Source: a virus. Taken from it: a stretch of 64,000 nt of DNA. The translations under genes and the position numbers were made by a program. Below are positions 15,211 to 22,469 of the stretch, in pieces; the first letter of the stretch is position 1, and each line of letters starts with the position of its first letter. The notes beneath the pieces are model-generated. The model saw only the letters and a program-made list of their open reading frames with translations, was not told where the DNA came from and made no database searches. The DNA is taken from IMG/VR virus record IMGVR_UViG_3300023184_004051, positions 1-64,000 of that record, one strand, 5' to 3'.

Positions 15211-15533
15211 CAGTAGCCGTCACCGTCAGTCAAAACACCTCAAACCTTTGGCATACGCTCGCTGCGATGGTCGCTGTGTTCGGGGCGATGGCAACAGGGT
15301 TCGGTTGGCTGAACCGCAAAATCGCAAAGAAGTCCGACATCCAAAAGTTGATTGGCGAGTTAGCCGACTACAAGGATGGGAACACCAAAGAGAACACCCG
15401 CATCATTGCGCTCGTTGAGGAACTGAAGCACGACACCGAGCGCACCGAGAACCGCTTGGAGCGACACATCGAGTTCGGCGTTCACGGGCGCTCGCGTGTT
15501 CAGCGCAATCCGCTCGACGGCGAGGGTGAATGA
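15198..15533 (+). CDS. Putative holin (one TM plus coiled coil)
   Basis: A 111-residue protein overlapping the lysin end by 13 bases. Residues about 15-40 form one hydrophobic segment (LWHTLAAMVAVFGAMATGFGWL), followed by a basic turn (NRKIAKK) and a charged coiled coil (ELADYKDGNTKENTRIIALVEEL). A single N-terminal membrane helix with a charged tail directly after a lysin fits type III-like holins or holin partners. Function is inferred from position and topology only. Confidence 0.6.
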   Translation: MEAVAVAVTVSQNTSNLWHTLAAMVAVFGAMATGFGWLNRKIAKKSDIQKLIGELADYKDGNTKENTRIIALVEELKHDTERTENRLERHIEFGVHGRSRVQRNPLDGEGE

Positions 15534-15700
15534 AAAGAGCCGAGGCCACCCGATAGGGGCATTTCCCCTACACCGTCCGGCGAAAGAAAGTTGGTGACCT
15601 CGGCGGGTCGCAATGCTATCAGCCCGCCGAGCCTCAGTCAAACAACAAGCCTGCACGCTGCGAGCCTCGTTTGGAAAGAAAATGTCAAACTTTTTTTGGG
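15534..15700 (+). ncRNA. Candidate structured RNA region / terminator complex after the lysis genes
   Basis: No gene is present, but several strong pairings are packed together. GCCGAGGCCACC (15539-15550) pairs with GGTGACCTCGGC (15593-15604, one mismatch). TAGGGG/CCCCTA (15554-15559 with 15665-adjacent arm at 15565-15570) is nested within it. CTCGGCGGG (15599-15607) pairs perfectly with CCCGCCGAG (15623-15631) and shares bases with the first stem, so the two folds are mutually exclusive. A GTTTG/CAAAC stem (15669-15690) ends in seven Ts. This could be a terminator with alternative folds or an unannotated small RNA. Confidence 0.45.
15669..15697 (+). terminator. Hairpin with T7 tract
   Basis: GTTTG (15669-15673) pairs with CAAAC (15686-15690) and is followed directly by seven Ts. 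The stem is short, but the T tract is the clearest one in this part of the window. Confidence 0.5.
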
Positions 15701-15750
15701 GTATTTGTGTTTTCCCAGATGAGAGCGCATAAAAAATATTCACCTCTGGC

Positions 15751-15815
15751 TTGACTTTGCTACTAAACGCCACTACAGTTGTTCTCGTTGGGATAAGCCA
15801 ACACCGACTAAGGAG
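15751..15815 (+). promoter_or_regulatory. Promoter plus ACACCGACTAAGGAG leader
   Basis: TTGACT (15751-15756), 17 bases, TACAGT (15774-15779). The ribosome-site element ACACCGACTAAGGAG is at 15801-15815, followed by the ATG at 15822. The DNA just upstream (15690-15750) is AT-rich. Confidence 0.7.
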
Positions 15816-15821
15816 TGCGAT

Positions 15822-16439
15822 ATGCAAACTTTCCAAGAAGCCACCGAGAAGCAAATGGCTTTCATCAACGACCTTCTCGCCAAGCGAGTTGTCCCTACCG
15901 ATGTTCAGGGTCGCATTGAGGCTGAGTTGCTCTCACGGGCTGATGCCTCCAACTTCATTGACCTTCTCAAGGCGATGCCTTACAAGCAACGCACGAACAG
16001 CACCCCTGCCGCCTCACAGTTCATCGCTCACCCTGCACAGGCTCGTGAGTTGGCTAAGGGCTTCTACACGGTTGCTGACGGTCAGGGCGGTTGGGTCACC
16101 TTCCGTATCACGATGGGCAACAAGAACTTCGCTGAAGGCAAGACCATCATCGGCGTTCTCGTCGGCTCTAACAACGAGCGTTCCTACAAGAACTTCGGTT
16201 TCGTGGCTGACGGTGGCATCCGCAAGTGGGGTTCAGCACAGGTCAGTGAGCGGGTCATCGCTTCGGCGCAGTTCCTTCTCACCGGCAACACCGACGAGGC
16301 TCGTAGCGAGTTTCTGAACCAGAGCGAGGCAAACGCTATGGCATCCAACACCTGCCTTGCCTGCCTCAAAACCCTCACCGTTCCTGCCAGCGTTGGTCGT
16401 GGCTTGGGGCCTGTCTGCGCTAAGCAGATGGGACTCTAA
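15822..16439 (+). CDS. Hypothetical protein with C-terminal DUF6011-like zinc ribbon
   Basis: A 205-residue protein. The N-terminus (EATEKQMAFINDLLAKRVV) is a helix-hairpin of a kind common in phage DNA-metabolism proteins. The middle is a beta-rich domain (GGWVTFRITMGNK...TIIGVLVGSNNERSYKNFGF). The C-terminus is CLACLKTLTVPASVGRGLGPVCAKQ, matching the DUF6011 pattern (C-x2-C...S-x-G-x-G-P-x-C). It has its own promoter and repeated ribosome-site leader, implying strong early expression. Biochemical role unknown. Confidence 0.65.
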   Translation: MQTFQEATEKQMAFINDLLAKRVVPTDVQGRIEAELLSRADASNFIDLLKAMPYKQRTNSTPAASQFIAHPAQARELAKGFYTVADGQGGWVTFRITMGNKNFAEGKTIIGVLVGSNNERSYKNFGFVADGGIRKWGSAQVSERVIASAQFLLTGNTDEARSEFLNQSEANAMASNTCLACLKTLTVPASVGRGLGPVCAKQMGL

Positions 16440-16460
16440 GCCTCAGATAGGCTTGACACC

Positions 16461-16640
16461 GTGAGTAAGCGTAAGCCCCGACAGAGCGACACCACCGCCC
16501 TGTCGGGGCTTCGTCGCGAACGCCATTTTGCTGATGGTGGGTCGCTCCACGAATGGCGTGGGGGATTGGCTCACCGCTTCACTGACCGTAAGCGCGAGAG
16601 TGAACGCAAAGCCTGTCGCCGGTTCACCACCGACGATTAG
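16461..16640 (+). CDS. Small basic hypothetical (59 aa) containing a 12-bp hairpin
   Basis: A 59-residue basic protein starting at GTG 16461, seven bases after TAGGCT (16448-16453). The sequence FADGGSLHEWRGGLAHRFTDRKRESERK and the end CRRFTTDD look protein-like. However, AAGCCCCGACAG (16473-16484) and CTGTCGGGGCTT (16500-16511) form a perfect 12-bp stem inside its 5' part. The stretch could instead be a terminator for the upstream gene, or the hairpin could control this gene. Confidence 0.45.
   Translation: MSKRKPRQSDTTALSGLRRERHFADGGSLHEWRGGLAHRFTDRKRESERKACRRFTTDD
16473..16511. terminator. Perfect 12-bp inverted repeat
   Basis: AAGCCCCGACAG and CTGTCGGGGCTT pair perfectly around a 15-base loop. 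It lies 33 bases after the 16439 stop. There is no T run. It may be a 3'-end hairpin or a regulatory stem of the small gene that contains it. Confidence 0.5.
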
Positions 16641-16724
16641 AACTTGCTTCCTGCGTAGCGATTGACTAAGATACTCCACCTACACCACCCTTTAGCGTTG
16701 CTCATAAGCACGGAAAGAGACACG

Positions 16725-17072
16725 ATGAACCAATACGAAATCCAACAGGCAATAGAGGCTGAACTAGAGCGGATGGAAGGCTTGGTGGATGAACTTCAGC
16801 GAGCCGGTATTGACCAAAGCCGAGCGGAAGCCGACTACAAGGTGAACTTCGCCAAAGAGCGACTTCGGGCAAGGTCGGCAGGTGTCGTCGGTGGCGTGAA
16901 GGTCACGCAAGACCACGCTGATGACCTCGCAGTCGTGGCGACGGAAGGCGAGTTCCATAACCGTTTGCTGACGAGCAACAACCTGATGACCCTCCGTGAG
17001 GCTCTACACGCCTCCAAAACACACCTAGAGGCTCTACGCACCCTCGCTGCCTCATATCGGGTCACACCATAA
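16725..17072 (+). CDS. Hypothetical coiled-coil protein (115 aa)
   Basis: A 115-residue helical protein beginning MNQYEIQQAIEAELERMEGLVDEL. It resembles a class of small phage proteins with an AEADYKVNFAKERLRAR segment and a helical hairpin. ATG 16725 has a GGAAAGAG ribosome site and is preferred to longer frames. The hydrophobic heptads imply dimerisation. Function unknown. Confidence 0.6.
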   Translation: MNQYEIQQAIEAELERMEGLVDELQRAGIDQSRAEADYKVNFAKERLRARSAGVVGGVKVTQDHADDLAVVATEGEFHNRLLTSNNLMTLREALHASKTHLEALRTLAASYRVTP

Positions 17073-17078
17073 CTCCGC

Positions 17079-17103
17079 CCCGTTTTGGAAAACGGTGTAG
17101 GGT
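17079..17103 (+). promoter_or_regulatory. CCGTTTTGGAAAACGG palindrome with extended -10 TAGGGT
   Basis: CCGTTTTGGAAAACGG is a perfect 16-base palindrome built on the TTTTGGAA word (17083-17090). It is followed closely by GGTGTAGGGT, whose TAGGGT (17098-17103) matches the -10 of other leaderless genes. It could be an operator or a terminator stem of the previous gene. Confidence 0.45.
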
Positions 17104-17113
17104 GAGTTCAAGA

Positions 17114-17383
17114 GTGCATTGGAACTTACCTATGGATGACTTGCCACCGATTACAGCAGATGAAATCAAACTCATCGCCTTAGAGGAAGGTCTGCGCTCT
17201 GCGGTCTTGCTTGACCAACTCCGGCTAAAGATGCTTCACCAAGCCGTTGAGTGGATAGTCGAGTTGACCGACCTGCCGGTGATTGAAGTCCGGCGAGAAC
17301 TTGCTCGCTACAAAAGTGGACAGATGGCACGAAGTCTTGCTACAATAAATGCAGTTCGTCACCTCTTGAAGGGGACAGACTAA
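17114..17383 (+). CDS. Hypothetical protein (89 aa)
   Basis: An 89-residue helical protein starting at GTG 17114; the in-frame ATG at 17132 is the alternative. It reads LKMLHQAVEWIVELTDLPVIEVRRELARY, similar in pattern to the middle of the protein at 9177-9527. A TAGGGT -10 lies 10 bases before the GTG, so the leader would be very short. No family recognised. Confidence 0.5.
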   Translation: MHWNLPMDDLPPITADEIKLIALEEGLRSAVLLDQLRLKMLHQAVEWIVELTDLPVIEVRRELARYKSGQMARSLATINAVRHLLKGTD

Positions 17384-17428
17384 TCCAATCAAGCCCTGCT
17401 AAGGGCTTCCAAACCGAAGGACATCCTA

Positions 17429-17872
17429 ATGTCAGCAAACATCACAGTAGTAGGCAACATCGCATCAGACCCCGAACTGAAGTTCTTTGATAGTGGAACC
17501 GCATATGTCAACTTCGCAGTTGCCGTTGGTTCACGCAAGAAGGATGAAACCGGAACTTGGGTTGATGGTGATACCTCTTGGTTTGACTGCACCGTGTTTG
17601 ATGCACAAGCCGAGAACTTCGCAGTTTCCCTGACGAAGGGAACCCGTGTCGTGGTGACCGGAACGCAAACTCAGCGTAAGTACACCGACAAGGAAGGCAA
17701 CGAGCGCACCGCTTTCAACATCCGTGTTGAGGAAGTCGCTCCATCCCTGAAGTGGGCATCAGCATCAGTGACCCGCAACCCCAAGAAGGATGCGAGCGAA
17801 AACACCTCTCGCTCCGCTCAGGCTCCCGCACGACGCGCAGAGCCACCTCGCTTCAACGACGAGCCTTTCTAA
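17429..17872 (+). CDS. ssb: Single-stranded DNA-binding protein
   Basis: A 147-residue OB-fold SSB. The start SANITVVGNIASDPELKFFDSG, the middle YVNFAVAVGSRKKDE...TSWFDCTVFDAQAENFAVSLTKG, and VVVTGTQTQRKYTDKEGNERTAF are typical of bacterial SSB. The C-terminus is a disordered Ala/Arg/Pro tail ending FNDEPF, an acidic tip variant of the usual DDxPF that recruits replication and repair partners. GAAGGA precedes the ATG. It indicates the phage controls its own replication, although the polymerase lies outside the window. Confidence 0.94.
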   Translation: MSANITVVGNIASDPELKFFDSGTAYVNFAVAVGSRKKDETGTWVDGDTSWFDCTVFDAQAENFAVSLTKGTRVVVTGTQTQRKYTDKEGNERTAFNIRVEEVAPSLKWASASVTRNPKKDASENTSRSAQAPARRAEPPRFNDEPF

Positions 17873-17908
17873 GGCAAGATTGGTGCTGAACCCGCAAGGG
17901 TAGGCAAC

Positions 17909-17966
17909 CGAGGGGCGTAGCCCAAGTCGCTGTCGCAGGCTGATTTGGGCTACCCCCAACCCCTCG
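17909..17966 (+). terminator. Nested double-stem hairpin after ssb
   Basis: An outer stem CGAGGGG/CCCCTCG (17909-17915 with 17960-17966) encloses a perfect 9-bp stem GTAGCCCAA/TTGGGCTAC (17917-17925 with 17945-17953). It lies 37 bases after the ssb stop. There is no T run. It is probably a terminator or 3' stabiliser. Confidence 0.55.
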
Positions 17967-18013
17967 CCGGTATTCAGGCGCAGTCACATCGAAATGTTGT
18001 ACTATTTGCTTTC

Positions 18014-18217
18014 GTGGCGAACCCTGACGACGAAAATGGCGACGACGAGTTTAGTGAAATGCACGACCCGTTCATTGGTGCGCCGTTATCCGGTCACCTC
18101 GTTGTCGCATTTGGCGAACTCTACAACTCCTTCTCCGCACTTATGGAGAGCGGTTTCACCGAAAACCAAGCCCTAAAGTTCCTCGCCTTCTGCTCTATTT
18201 TTGAGGGCGACTTTTGA
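18014..18217 (+). CDS. Small hypothetical protein (67 aa)
   Basis: A 67-residue acidic protein starting at GTG 18014 (VANPDDENGDDEFSE). TACTAT ends eight bases upstream, so a near-leaderless transcript is likely. The C-terminal part (GELYNSFSALMESGFTENQALKFLAFC) is a helix pair with a pattern I associate with small conserved actinophage proteins. The frame is open further upstream through the nested hairpin, but no good start lies there. Function unknown. Confidence 0.5.
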   Translation: MANPDDENGDDEFSEMHDPFIGAPLSGHLVVAFGELYNSFSALMESGFTENQALKFLAFCSIFEGDF

Positions 18218-18606
18218 CCTACGCCAATCCGAACTACGACGGCACGAACGACTTTTTTTTACCTGAGGATGTCATCCTCATTGACCAACAACTTGCTTTA
18301 GCAATGAAGCCCCCTGCGTGGGCGAAAGACGGAGAGTGTCGAGCGCCGAACGCAGCGAACCTAGACAAGTTCTTTCCCGAAAGCACGAAGCACGGTGGCA
18401 ATCACCTAAAGCCTGCCCGTGAGATGTGCCTCAGATGCCCTGTGCGCTACGAGTGTTTGGAATACGGGATAGACGAACCTTGGGGGGTTTGGGGTGGTCA
18501 TTCACCAAGCCAGCGCCGTCGCATCATTTCCCTAGTGAAAAATGGTAGTAGCCTATGGGAGGCTAGCCAAGTCATAGATGCACGGAGTAGGGATGCCAGA
18601 GGATAA
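18214..18606 (+). CDS. WhiB-family iron-sulfur protein (second copy)
   Basis: A 130-residue WhiB protein. The cysteines are at C42, C72, C75 and C81 (ECRAPN...MCLRCPVRYEC), followed by the GVWGGHS turn and a basic C-terminal helix (QRRRIISLVK). It should carry a [4Fe-4S] cluster and modulate the host RNA polymerase. The start is uncertain: TTG 18214 overlaps the previous stop, and an internal ATG at 18304 would still keep the domain. It lies immediately before the portal gene, so it may control the structural operon. It is clearly different from the WhiB at 13355. Confidence 0.88.
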   Translation: MTYANPNYDGTNDFFLPEDVILIDQQLALAMKPPAWAKDGECRAPNAANLDKFFPESTKHGGNHLKPAREMCLRCPVRYECLEYGIDEPWGVWGGHSPSQRRRIISLVKNGSSLWEASQVIDARSRDARG

Positions 18607-20221
18607 AGAGGTTTTACCACAGGTAGATAACTTCACCGAACTGGGTGCTACAGGTCTGTGGCGCACAGGTGGCTTCGTCATTGACGACATTCTGCCTCAA
18701 CTGCGAGGCAAGCAGGCTCAAATCGCTTACCGCGATATGGCTGAAAACGACCCGATTATTGGCGCAATCCTGTTCGCAATCGAGCGAGTCATCCTTCAGG
18801 TGGACTGGCGTGTAGACCCGTTTGACGACATCACTGACGGCTTGCCTCCTTTGGATGCTGATGTCAAAGCCGCAGCGTTCGTGCAAGAGTGCATTGACGA
18901 TATGAGCCATTCGTGGCACGAGTTGATGATTGCCATCTGCTCGTTCTTGACCTACGGCTGGTCATACTTTGAGATTGTCTACAAACAGCGCAAGGGGCCG
19001 AACCAAAAAGACCCCGCACTGCGTTCCAAGTTTAGTGATAACAAGGTCGGCTGGCGCAAGATTGTGATGCGAGCGCAGGACTCCCTGTGGCAATGGCAGT
19101 TTGACGAAAGCGGCGGCATCAAGGCGATGGTTCAGCGTGACCCCACGACAGGTCGCCTGAATGTCATTCCAATCGAGAAGTCGCTACTTTTCAGAACAAC
19201 CGCCGCTCGTGGAAACCCTGAAGGCCGCTCCATTTTGCGTTCAGCGTTCAAGGCTTGGTATTACAAGCGGCGCATCGAAGAGTTTGAGGCTGTCGGCGTT
19301 GAGCGTGACCTCGCCGGATTGCCTGTCGGTTATGTCCCTGCTGAATGGATGGCATCTACCGCTACGGCTGCTGAAAAGGCTTCATTTTGGGCGATGCAGA
19401 GCATTGTTCGTGGTGTAAAGCGCAACGAGAGCGAAGGCATCATCCTGCCGATGATGTTTGACGAAAACGGCAAGCAACTCGTTGACTTCAAGTTGCTGAA
19501 CTCAGGTGGCAGTCGTCAGTTCCAAACCGGAGCGATTATTGACCGCTACAACAACCAAATCGCAATGACCTGCCTTGCTGACTTCATTATGCTTGGTCAC
19601 GAAAGCGTCGGTTCGTTTGCTCTCGGTGCTTCCAAGATTGACTTGTTTATGGCTGCGGTGGAAAGTTGGGTGCGCCTGATTGCCGAAGTGTTCAACAGCC
19701 ACGCCATTCCACGCCTTATCGCTCTGAACGGCTTGGACACATCTCGTTGCCCCACCCTCACTTACGGTCAGGTGAACGCTATTGACCTGAATGAGTTGGG
19801 TGGCTACCTCTCTAACCTCACTTCAGCACAGTTGCTCACGCCAGACAACAACTTGGAGGAATACCTGCGAGAAATCGCTGGACTGCCCGGCTTCCGCCCC
19901 GATGCCGAGGGAACTGCTGAAAACGCACGCTACGCCGACGGACAAACTGCCCCCGAACAAGCAATGACTGAGCCAAAGAACTTTGTTGGCGTGTCATCAG
20001 CAAGCGCAGGTGCGGTTGCAACTCCAAACCCCGGCACGAAGGTCAAAGCCCCCCAAAATGCACAGGGCGGCAAGAACGACCAAAGTGGCGGTAGTGGAAA
20101 CCAAACGGATATCTCATCTGCCGGATACACGGGAGAAGCACCTCCATCTGAGAAGGGGCCGACGAAAAACACCACCGGACAGAATGGCCCCCTGACGAAC
20201 AATCAAGGCTCAACAACGTGA
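18593..20221 (+). CDS. Portal protein (DUF935 / Mu gp29-like)
   Basis: A 542-residue portal protein of the DUF935 type. Characteristic parts are YRDMAENDPIIGAILFAIERVIL (about 40-62), FLTYGWSYFEIVYK (about 118-131), IEEFEAVGVERDLAGLPVGYVP (about 225-246) and the region FADFIMLGHESVGSFALG near 325. The last 80 residues are Gly/Ser/Pro/Lys-rich and probably disordered. It forms the dodecameric ring for DNA entry. ATG 18593 with GGAG upstream is preferred to an in-frame ATG at 18578. No terminase gene lies upstream in this window, which is unusual for order. Confidence 0.85.
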   Translation: MPEDKEVLPQVDNFTELGATGLWRTGGFVIDDILPQLRGKQAQIAYRDMAENDPIIGAILFAIERVILQVDWRVDPFDDITDGLPPLDADVKAAAFVQECIDDMSHSWHELMIAICSFLTYGWSYFEIVYKQRKGPNQKDPALRSKFSDNKVGWRKIVMRAQDSLWQWQFDESGGIKAMVQRDPTTGRLNVIPIEKSLLFRTTAARGNPEGRSILRSAFKAWYYKRRIEEFEAVGVERDLAGLPVGYVPAEWMASTATAAEKASFWAMQSIVRGVKRNESEGIILPMMFDENGKQLVDFKLLNSGGSRQFQTGAIIDRYNNQIAMTCLADFIMLGHESVGSFALGASKIDLFMAAVESWVRLIAEVFNSHAIPRLIALNGLDTSRCPTLTYGQVNAIDLNELGGYLSNLTSAQLLTPDNNLEEYLREIAGLPGFRPDAEGTAENARYADGQTAPEQAMTEPKNFVGVSSASAGAVATPNPGTKVKAPQNAQGGKNDQSGGSGNQTDISSAGYTGEAPPSEKGPTKNTTGQNGPLTNNQGSTT

Positions 20222-20322
20222 CCCTCCGTATTCGCAAGACCAAATCATCTAAGCCGAAAGGCAAGCCTGTATTCCGAGCGACGACGGGTATGCCTACGCC
20301 ATCACCAAAGCGCGGCAAATAA
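20218..20322 (+). CDS. Very small basic protein (34 aa)
   Basis: A 34-residue Lys/Arg-rich peptide starting at GTG, overlapping the portal stop (GTGA). It reads VTLRIRKTKSSKPKGKP and ends PSPKRGK. The tight coupling to the portal stop suggests real translation. Highly basic small peptides near capsid genes could bind DNA. It is too short for family assignment. Confidence 0.4.
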   Translation: MTLRIRKTKSSKPKGKPVFRATTGMPTPSPKRGK

Positions 20323-20332
20323 CTAAACAGAG

Positions 20333-20381
20333 TTTTGGAAAGCGTGGAGTAGCATCTATGTCAAAGCGTCAGGGGAACTAA
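20333..20381 (+). promoter_or_regulatory. Promoter with mini-ORF leader before the protease-fusion gene
   Basis: A TTTTGGAA word (20333-20340) is followed by an extended -10 TAGCAT (20350-20355). A 7-codon ORF (MSKRQGN, ATG at 20358) then ends with a TAA immediately before the ATG at 20382. AGGGGA inside the mini-ORF is the ribosome site of the large gene. Translation of the mini-ORF could couple to or attenuate it. Confidence 0.45.
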
Positions 20382-22463
20382 ATGGAACAAATGAACGTCA
20401 TTTCTGCCATCACGGATATTGACCTTTCCGAAGTTATGGTGAACCCCGCATTGCCAACTGATGTGTGCGAAGCGGCAGGCGAACTGCTGAAAAAGGGTTG
20501 CTACAACGCAGACCTCCTTGCAATCTCCGACGAGGAAGGCGACACCTCTCTCGTCATCGTTCCAAACTGGCCGACGAGAAAGCGTCTATTCCGTTCCGCC
20601 CCTAGTGAAATCCTTTCCCCCGATGCAGAGCGTCGTTTGATTTCTCGCAACATCGCTAAGGGACTTGCCGACGAAGCCCACCCCTTCACCAAGAGTGTCA
20701 ACGACTTCGGCGGCGCTCACCCCTGCACCGTTTGTGGTTCAGTTTTGGAAAAGTCAATGTGCGAGCCTTTGGACAAAGCCATCGGCTTCCCTTTCACCTT
20801 CGCTATGTCCCCCGTTTCCCCTGATGAGAACGACATTGTTGAGGATGAGAGTTCAGAGGACAGCACGACGGACGGTGCGGTTCAGGTGAAACTTGACCCA
20901 GCAACCGTCGCCGCAATCCTTCAAGCGGTTCAGGCAGCGAATGGTGATGAGGACAGTTCCTCGTCAAGCACTTCCTCGTCGTCATCCTCGTCTAGTGAAA
21001 TGGATGGGGAGAGTTCGTCAAGCAGTTCATCGGTTGATGACAGTGACATCTTGGGTGAAAACTGGAAAGACGGTCTTGACCCTTGGCAGGTTCAACTTGC
21101 TGAAAGCCTTGACGAAATGGTTGAGGATATGGGTCGTGTTCCGACCACCGACGCTTCATACACAGATGTTTCACCATACGCAGGGCAGAACTGTGGCACT
21201 TGCATCGCAATGGGCGAAAGCGGTTGCGATTGGGTTGCTGTTTCTTGCTCGCCTGAGGGTTGGTGCAAGTTCAATGTGACCCCTGTTCTCCTTCGTGCGG
21301 CTGGTGAAAACGAGCAGTATTACAAGGCTCGCAAGGCGGCATCGCCAGATGAGCAAAAGGCAGCGCCCGAAGTTTCACCAGAGAAGCAAGACACTTCCGA
21401 GGACACGAGCGACGAAAGCACTTCGTCAGGCGGTCAAGACCTCGCCCAAGGTGAAATCGAGAAGGGTGGTCCCGGTTCAGGCCCACAACCCGGTCACGCC
21501 TTTTATGGCAACCAATACCAAGCCGGTTCAGGTGGCGGTGGTGGAGCCGACAACTGGGGCGACAAGAACAATAGTGAAAAAGCCTTAGCGGATGTAAAGG
21601 CTGCCGATTACTTGACCGTTTGGTCTGACGGTCCAATGACCGACACCGCAGCAAAGGTGATGGAAGCCGAAAGTCGCCACCCTGATATGGAAGCGGCATA
21701 CCAAGGCAAAGAGACAATGAGCAACGATGAGCGTTCAGCAGATGCCATTCCAAAATGGCTCGTGAACCAAGCGACTCCTAGAGATTTGGACATTTTGACT
21801 GACCACAACTTCCACTCGTCAGTTCGCTACATCCAATCCCAACGACCTGACCTCGTTGCCAAGTCGGTTGGTGAAATCCAAAAGGACAGCCCAACCGTTG
21901 AGGGCGTTCACGTTGATGGCGTTATTGGCGCAGTTGGTGTTTTGCCAAAGTTCGTTCCTGTTGAGTTGGACATCATTGAGGAACAGCAGCCCGAAGTCCT
22001 CGTTGCCGCCAAGTCTGCTGAAATCCCCGGCACAATCCAAAAGTCAGATGAAAAGCGATACACGCTCGGCCCTTGGTATGTTCCAAACCAGAAAGACGCT
22101 CACGGAGAGTGGACTGACCCTGAGGAACTCCAAAAGGCACTTTGGGGCTATGTCGAGAGCGGTGACCGTGACATCCGACTTCAGCACAATGTCAATGTCG
22201 TTGCCGGTAAGTGGGTAGAAGCAATGATGTGGCCTCACGCAGTTGAGGTTCCAATGCTGAAAGCCGACACGCAAGAAATCGTCAAGACCACTTTCCCCGC
22301 CGGAACTGCCTTCTTGGGTGTTCAGTGGGAGCCTTGGGCTTGGGAACTCGTCAAGAAGGGCGAAATCCGAGGTTTCAGCATCGGTGGCACAGGCTCACCT
22401 ATTGAGGTTGACCTGCCATCGGAGTTTGACGACCCCAACCATTTCCCGTTGTTTGGGAAGTAA
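20382..22463 (+). CDS. Large protein with C-terminal XkdF-type serine protease and one GNQ tag
   Basis: A 693-residue protein. Residues about 553-693 (KRYTLGPWYVPNQKDAHGEW, DIRLQHNVNVVAGKWVE, FPAGTAFLGVQWEPWAWELV, GFSIGG) match the XkdF/Peptidase_S78_2 putative prohead protease, a serine protease family of phage heads. Upstream lie possible zinc sites (CTVCGS near 118, NCGTC near 270), a poly-Ser/Asp region (about 187-218) and one GGPGSGPQPGHAFYGNQY tag near 361-380. The protease is therefore linked in one chain to the tag present in seven other proteins. It probably matures the capsid and may also cut tagged proteins; that is inference. Confidence 0.8.
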   Translation: MEQMNVISAITDIDLSEVMVNPALPTDVCEAAGELLKKGCYNADLLAISDEEGDTSLVIVPNWPTRKRLFRSAPSEILSPDAERRLISRNIAKGLADEAHPFTKSVNDFGGAHPCTVCGSVLEKSMCEPLDKAIGFPFTFAMSPVSPDENDIVEDESSEDSTTDGAVQVKLDPATVAAILQAVQAANGDEDSSSSSTSSSSSSSSEMDGESSSSSSSVDDSDILGENWKDGLDPWQVQLAESLDEMVEDMGRVPTTDASYTDVSPYAGQNCGTCIAMGESGCDWVAVSCSPEGWCKFNVTPVLLRAAGENEQYYKARKAASPDEQKAAPEVSPEKQDTSEDTSDESTSSGGQDLAQGEIEKGGPGSGPQPGHAFYGNQYQAGSGGGGGADNWGDKNNSEKALADVKAADYLTVWSDGPMTDTAAKVMEAESRHPDMEAAYQGKETMSNDERSADAIPKWLVNQATPRDLDILTDHNFHSSVRYIQSQRPDLVAKSVGEIQKDSPTVEGVHVDGVIGAVGVLPKFVPVELDIIEEQQPEVLVAAKSAEIPGTIQKSDEKRYTLGPWYVPNQKDAHGEWTDPEELQKALWGYVESGDRDIRLQHNVNVVAGKWVEAMMWPHAVEVPMLKADTQEIVKTTFPAGTAFLGVQWEPWAWELVKKGEIRGFSIGGTGSPIEVDLPSEFDDPNHFPLFGK

Positions 22464-22469
22464 TCCCAA

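Noticed and set aside
15534-15700. A tRNA gene in the hairpin-rich region
   Set aside because: No acceptor-stem/T-loop arrangement or GTTCGA-type T-loop motif was found.
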